From the NCBI GenBank assembly GCA_035911135.1, contig JAMHWD010000015.1:1-64000 (forward strand): a stretch of DNA of 64,000 nt, written 5' to 3'. This DNA comes from JAMHWD01 sp035911135. GTDB taxonomy: Bacteria; Pseudomonadota; Alphaproteobacteria; Micavibrionales; Micavibrionaceae. The position numbers were made by a program, and so were the translations under genes. Shown here piece after piece: positions 36,374 through 44,839 of this stretch. Within the stretch, counting starts at the first letter, position 1. Each line of letters begins with the position of its first letter. Under the pieces are notes generated by a model. It was given only the letters and a program-made list of their open reading frames with translations, did not search any database and was not told the DNA's origin.

Positions 36374-38125
36374 ATGTATAAATTTTGCACTGTAAAGCCA
36401 CTCAAAATTGAACGATTTTTACTGCTCGCGCTCTCGATTGTCTCATTAATGGGGTTTTCCTCGGCAGCACATGCGGGCGCGGCGACAGGCGGCTGCGGAT
36501 TTAACAGTGTCGGCGATTACACCTGTAGCGGAACATTCTCAAACCCCAGCGGCCCATCCCTGCCGACCTCCCCTTCGGGAACCCAGATTTTCAACGACAC
36601 CATTATGCCGATCATCAGCACCATCCCCGGTGCGTCGAGCTGCTCCACAGCCCTGGCCGCCATGATGGCCTTGATGCCCACAACCGTTAACGATGCCATG
36701 ACGGTGCAGCTTCTGGATGTGATGGCATCCAACCCGACAGGAGCTGAGTTCTGCTCATTTGTTGATAAGCTTCTGCAATTCCAAGCCATCACATCCATGA
36801 TCCCCGATACGCTTTGCGGCGGCTCGGCCCTTGGGAATGACGACCTTGCCGCGGAAATGAGCGGCGCTTTCACAACATACGCCTATAACGCCATCGCCCA
36901 GAACCTGACATGGTCAAATGACATCATGTCCATGGATCTGGCCAGTATGACCAGTGGAATATGTTCTCAAGCCACCGAAGCAGAAGCAGCTGAAATTCCA
37001 GCCGGCACACCGACGGGGGCATGGTGTAACGGCGTTGGCGGCTCGACAAATACCGCTGATCCCAACGCACAATCAACCCCCACAACATCGGGCCGTGCCA
37101 TCGGCACAGGATCTTGCGATCCGGTAAACCCCTCCACGATTGATGCCGATATCATCGCGCACCTCAAACTTCGTGAAGGCGAGGTTCTTTGCGCCTATAA
37201 TGACTCTCTCGGCAAACCCACCGTTGGCGTCGGTCACCTGATCAAGCCGGGTGATAATCTGAGTGTTGGCGATTGTATTTCTCAAGCCCAAAGCGATGCC
37301 TTCCTGCAGCAGGACATGCAATCCGCCAAAGCCGCAGCTCAGGCGCAAATGGCGCAAATGGGCGTGAACTCGCACGAATTTCTCGTTGCTCTGGTCTCTG
37401 TGAACTACCAGCTTGGTACGGCATGGAATACCAAGAAATTCCCCAATACCTGGCAGGATCTTCTGAACCATAACTGGGCCGGCGCAAAAAGCCAGATTGC
37501 CGGCTCGCTCTGGGCATCGCAAACGCCAACGCGAACCAATGACTTCATGACGGCCATTGACCATCTGGCTGCCTGTATGTCCGGCACGACCCCATCACCC
37601 AATACGACATCCGCAACACCGCCGACAACGACGCTGCCTACGGATACAACCATCCGCCCTGAGGCCGCGCCAACAGGCGGAAGCCCCGGCGATCGCATTG
37701 CCGCGCAAGCCATCAATTCCATTGGCGCCTCAACCGCGGATCATCCGGCCACAGATGGCGGTAATATGGGTTGCGCCCTTGCCGTCTCACGAATATTGGA
37801 ATGTGCGGGCTATAGCGTAGGCGAGCATGTCGGAACAGGCGCACTCTACGATGCTCTGGCCGCAGATTCATGCTTTACCATGGTTGATACAGGCCATATT
37901 GATGATGCCAGCCTCCAGCCCGGCGACGTTCTGGTCACCAAACGCGGTTCGCGCGCGGGTCACACCGGGGTTTATGTCGGTAACGGCAATATTGTCTCCA
38001 ACTCCAGCTCCGGCTTCCAGGGTTCTGATCCCGGGACGGTCCAGCAAAACTATACGGTTGATAAATGGTATGGCGTTACGAGCCGAAACCCGGCAGAATC
38101 GGCAGTATTCCGCAGAACCTGCTAA
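36374..38125 (+). CDS. Secreted two-domain peptidoglycan hydrolase (GH24 muramidase plus NlpC/P60- or CHAP-like domain)
   Basis: The 583-residue protein has a signal peptide cut after AHA at residue 34. An N-terminal region (35-240), rich in Cys, Thr and Ser, has no family I recognise. A GH24 lysozyme domain covers about 255-400. Its catalytic triad matches phage T4 lysozyme exactly in spacing: Glu268, Asp277 and Thr283, with VGVGH after it and QTPTRTNDF near the end. A Thr/Pro linker (403-437) leads to a domain with GGNMGCALAVSRIL (probable nucleophile Cys467), LQPGDVLVTKRG and GHTGVYVG (His530), as in NlpC/P60 or CHAP peptidases. It should cut both glycan and peptide bonds outside the cytoplasm. 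Target, own or foreign cell wall, is unknown. Confidence 0.85.
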   Translation: MYKFCTVKPLKIERFLLLALSIVSLMGFSSAAHAGAATGGCGFNSVGDYTCSGTFSNPSGPSLPTSPSGTQIFNDTIMPIISTIPGASSCSTALAAMMALMPTTVNDAMTVQLLDVMASNPTGAEFCSFVDKLLQFQAITSMIPDTLCGGSALGNDDLAAEMSGAFTTYAYNAIAQNLTWSNDIMSMDLASMTSGICSQATEAEAAEIPAGTPTGAWCNGVGGSTNTADPNAQSTPTTSGRAIGTGSCDPVNPSTIDADIIAHLKLREGEVLCAYNDSLGKPTVGVGHLIKPGDNLSVGDCISQAQSDAFLQQDMQSAKAAAQAQMAQMGVNSHEFLVALVSVNYQLGTAWNTKKFPNTWQDLLNHNWAGAKSQIAGSLWASQTPTRTNDFMTAIDHLAACMSGTTPSPNTTSATPPTTTLPTDTTIRPEAAPTGGSPGDRIAAQAINSIGASTADHPATDGGNMGCALAVSRILECAGYSVGEHVGTGALYDALAADSCFTMVDTGHIDDASLQPGDVLVTKRGSRAGHTGVYVGNGNIVSNSSSGFQGSDPGTVQQNYTVDKWYGVTSRNPAESAVFRRTC

Positions 38126-38204
38126 GGCAAAGGGGATTACAAATAAAAGCGTATAATTATCAAGGGCACTAAAACCTTATTCGCATAACGAGGCATTACA
38201 TTAA

Positions 38205-38852
38205 ATGAGATCGGCACTTATGACATTTTACAAATACTTTATTCCGCTGGCCATGGCCTTTAACGTCCTGTGCGCCCCGCTGGCCTCCCACGCGCAGCAA
38301 GGCCGACAATCCAATCCGGCCCGCATTGCCGTACCTGAAGGCCCCGTTACAATCTATGGCCAGAAGATAGAGCCCGCCGATATCAGGCTCCGCGCGTCTG
38401 ATTACACATGGACACAGCTTAAAAAATACATGCCGGAATTGCTGCCCGATGCTGCGAGCGTCTCCAAATCGCCGGAACAGCTATGCGATCATATGGTGAA
38501 ACTCTCAAGCCTTTACAGAAACATGCTGGACCGAGCCGAAAACTATCTGGTTCATAAACTTGAACCTCACTTCAAGGACAGCCCTGCGGATCTGGCCTTA
38601 AGCGACAGACTAACATCGCCTTCTTCAGAAGCCTTGAATGAGTTGCTCGAGCTCCTGCCTGATCAGCATCCGCGGATCATGATGGCAAAGGATCTGACAC
38701 TGAAAAGCCTTACAATCCTGATGTTGCGCGATGCGGCAGTTGTTAATTGCCCAAGCTATGCCAAGGAGAAAAAATATCCAGTCGTCATGACCTATGCCGG
38801 CACGAAAAGACAATATGGCGAGGACGGATACCCTTTACCCTCACTCCAGTAA
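38205..38852 (+). CDS. Secreted protein of unknown function
   Basis: The 215-residue protein (ATG 38220 is an equally good start) has a signal peptide ending in SHA-QQ near residue 30. The mature part is mostly helical with two cysteines (QLCDHM, VNCPSY). No family is recognised. It lies 79 bases after the two-domain hydrolase gene on the same strand and before a terminator at 38897. It is therefore probably expressed with the hydrolase and could be a partner or an immunity or chaperone-like factor; that link is inference from position. Confidence 0.75.
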   Translation: MRSALMTFYKYFIPLAMAFNVLCAPLASHAQQGRQSNPARIAVPEGPVTIYGQKIEPADIRLRASDYTWTQLKKYMPELLPDAASVSKSPEQLCDHMVKLSSLYRNMLDRAENYLVHKLEPHFKDSPADLALSDRLTSPSSEALNELLELLPDQHPRIMMAKDLTLKSLTILMLRDAAVVNCPSYAKEKKYPVVMTYAGTKRQYGEDGYPLPSLQ

Positions 38853-38896
38853 GCCTCGGCACGCCCTCTGGATTTTGACATAACGGATCATAAAAT

Positions 38897-38934
38897 GCCT
38901 TCTACGGCCAAGCGCTTGTGGAAGGCTTTTTTTT
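38897..38934 (+). terminator. Rho-independent terminator
   Basis: GCCTTCTAC at 38897-38905 pairs with GTGGAAGGC at 38918-38926 (one G-T pair). Eight T residues follow at 38927-38934. It lies 44 bases after the stop of the secreted protein gene and should end the transcript begun at the hydrolase gene. The gene at 38986 therefore probably has its own promoter. Confidence 0.8.
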
Positions 38935-38985
38935 GCATTTTTTAGAAATGTAAAATTTTATCTTTTATGCTATCATGGATACTGG

Positions 38986-39861
38986 ATGTTTGATTATTTT
39001 CACCGCTTCAAAAAACATGTTAGCGCGGGCGTGATGACACGGGCCGCGCTTTTGCGGCTATCCTTGTTTGCCTCCTTGACTATTATGCCTATCACGGCCT
39101 TTGCCCAGCCCATCCCTGCGACATGCGATCCTGATTATTATGATGTCCTGACGGCCCGCACATATCTGGAAGGCAAGCGGGAACTTGAAACCGCGCAACG
39201 TATCATTCTCAAGCAAGACAGCGTAATGGAATATTCATGCTTTCACCTTGATATTGACAGGCTGGGTCTGCGCGGCGGAACATTTTCCGAAAGCGGTATC
39301 GCCGTTCGCCCCGGCAACCCGCCTGAATTTAATGGCGGGATCAACATTTATGCCAACAATCTTGAAAACGCCCTTCAAAATCTTATTACCGATACGCTTG
39401 TCCGCTTTCTGGACAGCTTTGGCCATATTTATCTCGGCGGCACGCTCAGCGTTACGCCGCCTGCCGGCGGCGGTTGCAATCCAATGAATGTCATCTGGCA
39501 AGTTGCCAAATGCACAAACTTCAATCCCAACTGGTGGGTAACTTTCGAAGATCTTGCCAGCTCGGATATCCGCCTTTATCCCGAACCATGCACCAGCATT
39601 GATACCAGCCGCGGCACGAACATATCAACGGCGCTTGCCGCTGCCTATCCGGTACCTGCTACACCGGCCGCCAATGGCGGCATGGATGCGGTTGTACCGA
39701 ACATCCCCTACTTGAGAAACAGCTGCTCCGGCCCCGGCAACACCCCGCTGCCAACAGGCGTTATCGCGGAATATGCCACAGGCGGCGGTACAACCCCCAT
39801 CAACGACGCGGTTTGCGTACAGCCGGGATGCTTTTATAACGGCTCCGGCGCGTGTAACTAA
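38986..39861 (+). CDS. Secreted protein of unknown function, cysteine-containing
   Basis: The 291-residue protein has a long basic N-terminus and a signal helix ending in AFA-QP near residue 40. The mature start, ATCDPDYYDVLTARTYLEGKRELETAQ, gives a Cys and an amphipathic helix. About eight further cysteines (SCFH, GGGCNP, AKCTN, EPCTS, NSCSG, AVCVQPGCF, ACN) suggest several disulphides and a periplasmic or surface location. A glycine-rich LYLGGTL-like segment sits mid-protein. I do not recognise the family. It follows the hydrolase locus beyond a terminator. Confidence 0.72.
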   Translation: MFDYFHRFKKHVSAGVMTRAALLRLSLFASLTIMPITAFAQPIPATCDPDYYDVLTARTYLEGKRELETAQRIILKQDSVMEYSCFHLDIDRLGLRGGTFSESGIAVRPGNPPEFNGGINIYANNLENALQNLITDTLVRFLDSFGHIYLGGTLSVTPPAGGGCNPMNVIWQVAKCTNFNPNWWVTFEDLASSDIRLYPEPCTSIDTSRGTNISTALAAAYPVPATPAANGGMDAVVPNIPYLRNSCSGPGNTPLPTGVIAEYATGGGTTPINDAVCVQPGCFYNGSGACN

Positions 39862-39876
39862 TCCAGATTTTCTGAT

Positions 39877-40302
39877 TTAAGCGCCCGCATAATTGCGGTT
39901 CATGATTTCAATCTCATCATCTGAGAAATCGAAATTGCGGCCCAGCTCCTCTATCATGACCTGCCGCACAATCGTATCAAGTTCTTCGCCGGTCTCGCAC
40001 CAGACATCCAGCAACGGGCGGCGGAAAAGAATAAGAACATCATCATCATTGGCTGTTTTTTTGAGAATACCGGGTGATATCTCCTTGCCGCTCCTGAACA
40101 GGGCCAGCAATTCATAAGGGTCCTCGATATCAAGCTCGGTCTGGGTTGTTTCATCCGGCATATCCTCAACCGTAATCGCCAGACCTTCGCAAAACTCCAT
40201 CAATTCATCAGGCATTGTCTCGCCCGCGGACGTAGCCAAAACGTGAATATCCTCCAGTGACGGCGGCACTGAGAAATGCATAATAATCTGTTTTCTGTCC
40301 AT
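39877..40302 (-). CDS. Zincin-fold (metallopeptidase-like) protein with a degenerate active site
   Basis: The 141-residue protein has the layout of the small bacterial metallopeptidase family (DUF1025-like). LFRRPLLDVW, a TIVRQVMIEELGRNFDFSDDEI helix and a short acidic tail match the part that normally reads HExxHHFGFSDD. Here the two histidines are replaced (Glu118 and Arg122) while the glutamate Glu119 and the downstream SDD are kept. Zinc-dependent catalysis is therefore unlikely. It is convergent with the secreted protein gene (15 bases apart) and divergent from the pterin dehydratase gene. Confidence 0.8.
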   Translation of the reverse strand: MDRKQIIMHFSVPPSLEDIHVLATSAGETMPDELMEFCEGLAITVEDMPDETTQTELDIEDPYELLALFRSGKEISPGILKKTANDDDVLILFRRPLLDVWCETGEELDTIVRQVMIEELGRNFDFSDDEIEIMNRNYAGA

Positions 40303-40421
40303 CGGCTTGCCCCATACATTAAATTATGCCACGGTCAGGTAAGCGGCGGGTTTATGAATGCTGTTGATTTGTGATTCTGATTTTCCGTGATTTTTTCATT
40401 TGCCGCAAGAAAGGACCACTC

Positions 40422-40709
40422 ATGCCCCTGCAACTACATGAGGATAAAATTAACGAGCACCTCAAGACGCTTCCCGGATGGACGCTTGCGGATGACAAAA
40501 AATCCATACGCAAAAACTTCAAGTTCAAGGACTTCAACGCGGCATGGGGATTTATGAGCCGCATTGCACTGTATGCGGAAAAGCACGATCATCACCCGGA
40601 ATGGTTCAATGTCTATAACCGCGTCGATATTGTTCTGACAACACACGATGCGGACGGCGTATCAGAGCGCGATATCGCTATGGCCACCTTCATGGAAACC
40701 CTGAATTAA
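40422..40709 (+). CDS. phhB: Pterin-4a-carbinolamine dehydratase
   Basis: The 95-residue enzyme recycles the pterin cofactor of aromatic hydroxylases. EKHDHHPEWFNVYNRVDIVL carries the catalytic histidines, followed by THDADGVSERD. Start ATG 40422 has AAGGA upstream; an in-frame start at 40371 is not needed. No phenylalanine hydroxylase gene is adjacent. In many bacteria this protein stands alone and may serve molybdopterin metabolism instead. Confidence 0.94.
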   Translation: MPLQLHEDKINEHLKTLPGWTLADDKKSIRKNFKFKDFNAAWGFMSRIALYAEKHDHHPEWFNVYNRVDIVLTTHDADGVSERDIAMATFMETLN

Positions 40710-40713
40710 GAAA

Positions 40714-41871
40714 TTATTCCGCGGCGATCTCCGGCGCGGCTTGTGCAGACGGCTTTTCAACAGCACTAAGGCGCGCCATGCCTATTTTCGCCAGATCCGA
40801 ACAATGCGTCATGCCGGATGATTTGAATTTAACGACAAGCCGTTCCGGCAGTAATGTATTGCGCGCCGCGCGTACTGCCATCTCCAGCACCATCAACTCA
40901 TCCACCTTGCCGGCAAATTCCGGATTTTCCTTCACGCGGTCCACGACGTTTTCGATCATGGCGTAAATCTCATCTGATTCTACAGGTTTACGGCGGCGGC
41001 TGATGCGCTTGAAAGCGTCCGAGGTTTCTTCCCGCATGACCTGCATCAAGCGATCGACATTGACATGACGGGTTTGGCAAAGTCCGTTAGCAACATACGT
41101 TACCTTCCCAAATTCACGCGGCAACGGCCATTGATCACGCTCGGCTTTTGGCTTACGCGAAAGGCGGAACAAACGTTCCAGCGAAGCTTCATGAGCCACC
41201 GTTACACCCGTAGGGCTAACCCTGACAATGGCATGGGTGGGATTCTTGATCAGTTCATGTATTTGTTCATACTGACGCTGAAATGTATCCAGCGTGCCAT
41301 CGCGGTAGGGATATTTGCTGGTCAGATGCATCAGAACGGGGATTTTCGGCAAGGCGCTTTTGCCCGGCGCGTAGCTTGACTGACCGCGAAAATAGCTGTC
41401 CCACATATCAAGGGCCGCATTGGTCAGGTCGCGATCCCGGCCCACACGGCTTGATTTCTGGGCCCGGTCACGCCCGATAATGGCATCAATTTTATTGGCG
41501 CGGGCATAACCAAGGATCACCGGATCCAGCTTCCCCGACCAGCCTTGCAAATCAACCGATGTGACATGGCCATACCGATGCAGGTCTGTAGCCATCTGAT
41601 AAGGGCAATTTTCATCAAGGCATAAATGCAACGCGCCTTCCGATGGTCCTTGTATGCGCTCGAACATTTCCGGATAGGCCGTTTGCAGCCAGGCCTGCGC
41701 CTTTTTGATCTCTTTGAAGGGGATGCCCTTGGTTTCCGCGGCGCGGCGCAGATGATCCTCATCAGCATCGGTCATCAACGGCAGGGAGAGAAGCGTTTTT
41801 AACTCCTCGATCTGCGCGGCGACCAGAGCGGAGTTTTTCTCCGTTACCGTTAATTTGCGGGAAATTCCCAT
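40714..41871 (-). CDS. Conserved protein with an internal PIN-like (DUF5615/Mut7-C type) domain
   Basis: The 385-residue protein is not known to me as a whole. Residues 80-140 (LHLCLDENCPYQMATDLHRYGH, LDPVILGYARANKIDAIIGRD) match the pattern of DUF5615 PIN-like domains: DEN, GH, an acidic position in D-xx-I, and a final RD. The putative metal acids are Asp86, Asp116 and Asp135. The flanking parts are basic and helical (LFRLSRKPKAERDQWP, RISRRRKP), suggesting nucleic acid binding. It is convergent with phhB (four bases apart). No antitoxin gene is visible next to it, so it is not an obvious toxin-antitoxin pair. Confidence 0.7.
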   Translation of the reverse strand: MGISRKLTVTEKNSALVAAQIEELKTLLSLPLMTDADEDHLRRAAETKGIPFKEIKKAQAWLQTAYPEMFERIQGPSEGALHLCLDENCPYQMATDLHRYGHVTSVDLQGWSGKLDPVILGYARANKIDAIIGRDRAQKSSRVGRDRDLTNAALDMWDSYFRGQSSYAPGKSALPKIPVLMHLTSKYPYRDGTLDTFQRQYEQIHELIKNPTHAIVRVSPTGVTVAHEASLERLFRLSRKPKAERDQWPLPREFGKVTYVANGLCQTRHVNVDRLMQVMREETSDAFKRISRRRKPVESDEIYAMIENVVDRVKENPEFAGKVDELMVLEMAVRAARNTLLPERLVVKFKSSGMTHCSDLAKIGMARLSAVEKPSAQAAPEIAAE

Positions 41872-41948
41872 ACTTGAAGGCCCCTGCCCATATTTTTATA
41901 ATTATATATGGAATATCTAATCTTTTGACGGGGCAAATTACAAGCTTT

Positions 41949-43574
41949 TTAGCTGCGGGTCGTCAGCTGCGCTGGATCCATGCGGATTTCCAGCAAAGAC
42001 GGCCCTGCAAAAGCGCAGGCCTTACGCCAAATATCCGGGAATTGGGCGGCATCCTCAATCAGGGCCGAATAACACCCATACGCCTTGCCCAAAGCCGCAA
42101 AATCGGGATTTGTCAGGCTGGTGGCACTAACCCGGCCCGGATATTCCTTGTTCTGGTGCATACGGATCGTGCCATACATGCCGTTATTGCAGACGATAAT
42201 CTTGGGCGCAGCCTTGTGATGACGGGCCGTGGCCAACTCCTGCGCGCTCATCAAAAATCCGCCATCCCCGCAAAGCCCCAGAACAATGCGCTCCGGATGC
42301 TCGATTGCCGCCGCCACAGCCGAAGGCACGGCATATCCCATTGCGCCGCTCACGGGGGCCAGCAAGCGCCCCGGACGACCATAGCGCAAATAGCGCTGCG
42401 CCCAGCCGCTGAAATTCCCAGCATCGGTGGTAATAATGGCATCTTGCGGCAACTCGGCCTGCAAAAAGCGGTAAATCTGATTCATATCAGCCCCGGCCCA
42501 ATCTTTAGCCGGTATTTCCGGAATGGATGTCCAGGCCTCATACATGGCGCTGCCTTCATCGCGCCAGCCCGACCATCTGCGCCCATCCAGCGCAAAACCT
42601 GCCGCCAGCGCACTGACCACTGATGCGCCATCACAAGCAATCGCCACAGCAGGGGCGCAGGATTTTCCAAATTCTTCGGGCGCGGGGTGAACATGAATAA
42701 TCTTTTGTCCCGGCTGAAACAGTGTATAACCCTGCACCGTGATCTCATCAAGACGCGTATTCAGCGCCAAAATCACATCGGCCTGCTTGACCCACTCGAT
42801 CAAGGCGGGGTTCGACGATGTGCCAAGTTCCCCCACATAATTCTTGTCACAATGATCATATACATCCTGACAGCGAAAAGACGTTGCCACCGGAATATGA
42901 CTGGCGCGGGCAAAGCTGGCCAGCTCGGCGCAGGATTCATCGCTCCACCCCGATCCACCTGCGATAATCAAAGGATGCGCCGCCGTAGATAAAGCGCCTA
43001 AAATGGCATCAATCTGCATCCGCGATGGTGCTGGCTTCAATGATTCATAGATTGCAGGTGTTTGATCGGGCGTTTCCGGGAAAAGCACATCCTCCGGCAG
43101 GCCAATCACCACAGGCCCCGGGCGGCCGGATATCGCAACAGACCACGCGCGCGCAATATATTCCGGGATCCGCTCGGCGCGGTCGATTACCGCCTGCCAC
43201 TTGCTTAGCGACCCAAACATCTGGCGCAGGTCAAATTCCTGAAAGGCTTCCTTGTCGCGGTCTGCGCTGCTTATAAGCCCCACCAGCAAGATCATAGGCG
43301 TGGCGCTTTGCATGGCCGTGTGAACGCCAATCGCAGCATTGCATGCGCCGGGCCCGCGCGTCACAAGGGCAATGCCGGGCGTGCCGGTCATCTGGCCATA
43401 GGCCTCGGCCATAAAGGTAACGCCTGATTCCTGCCGACACGTAATCACTGATATATCCGGGAAATCAAGAAACCCATCCAGAACAGGCAAGTAACTCTCC
43501 CCCGCTACGCAAAACGCTCGCCTTGCACCCAGCGCCGCCAAAGTCTTTACCAGTATGTAGCCGCCCGTCACCAT
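41949..43574 (-). CDS. Thiamine-diphosphate-dependent enzyme, acetolactate synthase-like
   Basis: The 541-residue protein has the three domains of the acetolactate synthase / benzoylformate decarboxylase family. The catalytic glutamate sits in TCRQESGVTFMAEAYG. TRGPGACNAAIGVH follows, and the thiamine-binding motif is GLCGDGGFLMSAQEL with CNNGMYG downstream. It is shorter than IlvB (about 570), no regulatory subunit gene is adjacent, and sequence alone does not fix the substrate. It is divergent from the response regulator gene. Confidence 0.85.
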   Translation of the reverse strand: MVTGGYILVKTLAALGARRAFCVAGESYLPVLDGFLDFPDISVITCRQESGVTFMAEAYGQMTGTPGIALVTRGPGACNAAIGVHTAMQSATPMILLVGLISSADRDKEAFQEFDLRQMFGSLSKWQAVIDRAERIPEYIARAWSVAISGRPGPVVIGLPEDVLFPETPDQTPAIYESLKPAPSRMQIDAILGALSTAAHPLIIAGGSGWSDESCAELASFARASHIPVATSFRCQDVYDHCDKNYVGELGTSSNPALIEWVKQADVILALNTRLDEITVQGYTLFQPGQKIIHVHPAPEEFGKSCAPAVAIACDGASVVSALAAGFALDGRRWSGWRDEGSAMYEAWTSIPEIPAKDWAGADMNQIYRFLQAELPQDAIITTDAGNFSGWAQRYLRYGRPGRLLAPVSGAMGYAVPSAVAAAIEHPERIVLGLCGDGGFLMSAQELATARHHKAAPKIIVCNNGMYGTIRMHQNKEYPGRVSATSLTNPDFAALGKAYGCYSALIEDAAQFPDIWRKACAFAGPSLLEIRMDPAQLTTRS

Positions 43575-43631
43575 AAACTCACCTTCATAAAGCCCTTGAT
43601 TGTAAATTTATAACCTATGGTAATTTCAATG

Positions 43632-43658
43632 CCCCGGGGTTATAATAAAAGTCCGGGG
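43632..43658 (+). promoter_or_regulatory. Possible promoter with -10 box inside a GC hairpin loop
   Basis: CCCCGG at 43632-43637 can pair with CCGGGG at 43653-43658. The 15-base loop between them contains a perfect -10 hexamer TATAAT at 43641-43646. The -35 region 17 bases upstream (TGGTAA) matches only weakly. It lies 18 bases before the response regulator gene. A transcript starting here would have almost no leader. Either a promoter or a small regulatory palindrome is possible. Confidence 0.35.
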
Positions 43659-43676
43659 AATAATTAAAAGATAACG

Positions 43677-44258
43677 ATGGCATACGATCTTGCAACAACA
43701 AAAATTCTGATTGTTGATGATATGGCTCCTATGCTGGGCCTGACGAAATCCATCTTAAGCATATTCGGATTCAAGCAGATTTTTACAGCCAATAACGCCC
43801 TTGAGGCCTTTGACCTTGTTGTACAAAAAGATCCGGACCTGATTATCACCGACTGGATCATGGAACCCATGGACGGTCTAACCTTTACACGCCGGGTACG
43901 CAAGGATCCGCTCTCGCCCAATCCTTATGTTCCGATAATTATCATGACTGGCTTTAGCTCCCGCCTGCGGGTAGAGGCTTCGCGCGATTCCGGCATTACC
44001 GAATTTCTGGTAAAACCTTTCACGGCCAAGGATCTGTACAACCGCATCATCCAGATCGTTGAAAAGCCCCGCCAGTTTGTGGATTCCGGCGATTTCTTTG
44101 GCCCTGACCGGCGTCGCAAGATCATGGCGGATTACGAAGGCCCCAAGCGCCGGGATGATGATACAAAAAAGGCCGCTGCCGAGCCGCATGACAAGGACAA
44201 GGCCGCGATAGATATCCTCAAAAGGCTTCGCAATGAAGCCAAAAACCTTTCGGAATAA
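43677..44258 (+). CDS. CheY-like response regulator with a charged C-terminal tail
   Basis: The 193-residue protein has a receiver domain (1-125). The acidic pocket is Asp14-Asp15, the phospho-acceptor Asp59 lies in ITDWIM, the switch Thr91 in IIMTG, and Lys113 in LVKPF. No DNA-binding domain follows. Instead a 70-residue tail has GDFFGPDRRRKI and a Lys/Glu/Asp-rich helical end. It is six bases from the next gene, with which it forms a unit. Single-domain regulators of this shape often act on motility or on a protein partner; the kinase is not in the window. Confidence 0.9.
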   Translation: MAYDLATTKILIVDDMAPMLGLTKSILSIFGFKQIFTANNALEAFDLVVQKDPDLIITDWIMEPMDGLTFTRRVRKDPLSPNPYVPIIIMTGFSSRLRVEASRDSGITEFLVKPFTAKDLYNRIIQIVEKPRQFVDSGDFFGPDRRRKIMADYEGPKRRDDDTKKAAAEPHDKDKAAIDILKRLRNEAKNLSE

Positions 44259-44264
44259 CAGATC

Positions 44265-44753
44265 ATGTCAACATCCTCGCAAGCCAAACCCAAATTCATC
44301 AATCCGCCTAACAAGCTCAAGGCAAAAATGGGCACAGGCGGCATTGATCTGAAACTTCTGGAAAAGGCACAGCTTTTCATTGCGGATAATCCCATTGATT
44401 TTGAACCCTACGCCGATGAATTTCTGAAAAATATTCAGGCCGGCCTGAAAAAACTAGCCAAAACAAGGTCTGAGAAGGACAAGGATATCCTTGCCGGCCA
44501 GATCATGCAGATCAAGGCCAATGGCGGCATGTTCCGCTATCAGCTCGTAAGCGACATTGGCAATATTGCCTTGAACTTCATTGATTCTCTTCATGAGGTT
44601 AATGATGATGCCCTCAATGTTCTGGAGGCGCATGAAAAAACAATCCAGATCATCATAGCCAATAAGCTTTCCGGGGATGGCGGCATGGAGGGCGCAGCCC
44701 TCGTCAGGGAGCTTGAAAAAGCCTGCAATCGCTATTTCAAAAAATATGGGTAA
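44265..44753 (+). CDS. Conserved helical protein paired with the response regulator
   Basis: The 162-residue soluble protein is almost wholly helical. The N-terminus is Pro/Lys rich (PKFINPPNKLKAKMG), and the core contains LLEKAQLFIADNPIDFEPYADEFL and MQIKANGGMFRYQLVSDIG. No conserved HPt motif or histidine is certain (the only obvious His lies in SLHEV). It may resemble CheE-like proteins of alphaproteobacterial chemotaxis clusters, but I am not confident. Its direct coupling to the response regulator gene suggests it is that regulator's target or helper. Confidence 0.72.
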   Translation: MSTSSQAKPKFINPPNKLKAKMGTGGIDLKLLEKAQLFIADNPIDFEPYADEFLKNIQAGLKKLAKTRSEKDKDILAGQIMQIKANGGMFRYQLVSDIGNIALNFIDSLHEVNDDALNVLEAHEKTIQIIIANKLSGDGGMEGAALVRELEKACNRYFKKYG

Positions 44754-44839
44754 TACAGTCGCCAGTCAGAAATATTTAATGAAAATTAACTATTCTGGCG
44801 CTATACTGGTAGTTCAAGGGTATAAAAGGATTTTAACCT

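Noticed and set aside
36374..39861. Prophage remnant
   Set aside because: The GH24 domain is phage-like, but the protein has a signal peptide, a second wall domain and no holin, portal, tail or integrase genes nearby. Base composition looks like the neighbours.
40714..41871. Toxin-antitoxin locus
   Set aside because: A PIN-like domain is present, but no small antitoxin frame lies upstream or downstream, and the protein is much larger than such toxins.
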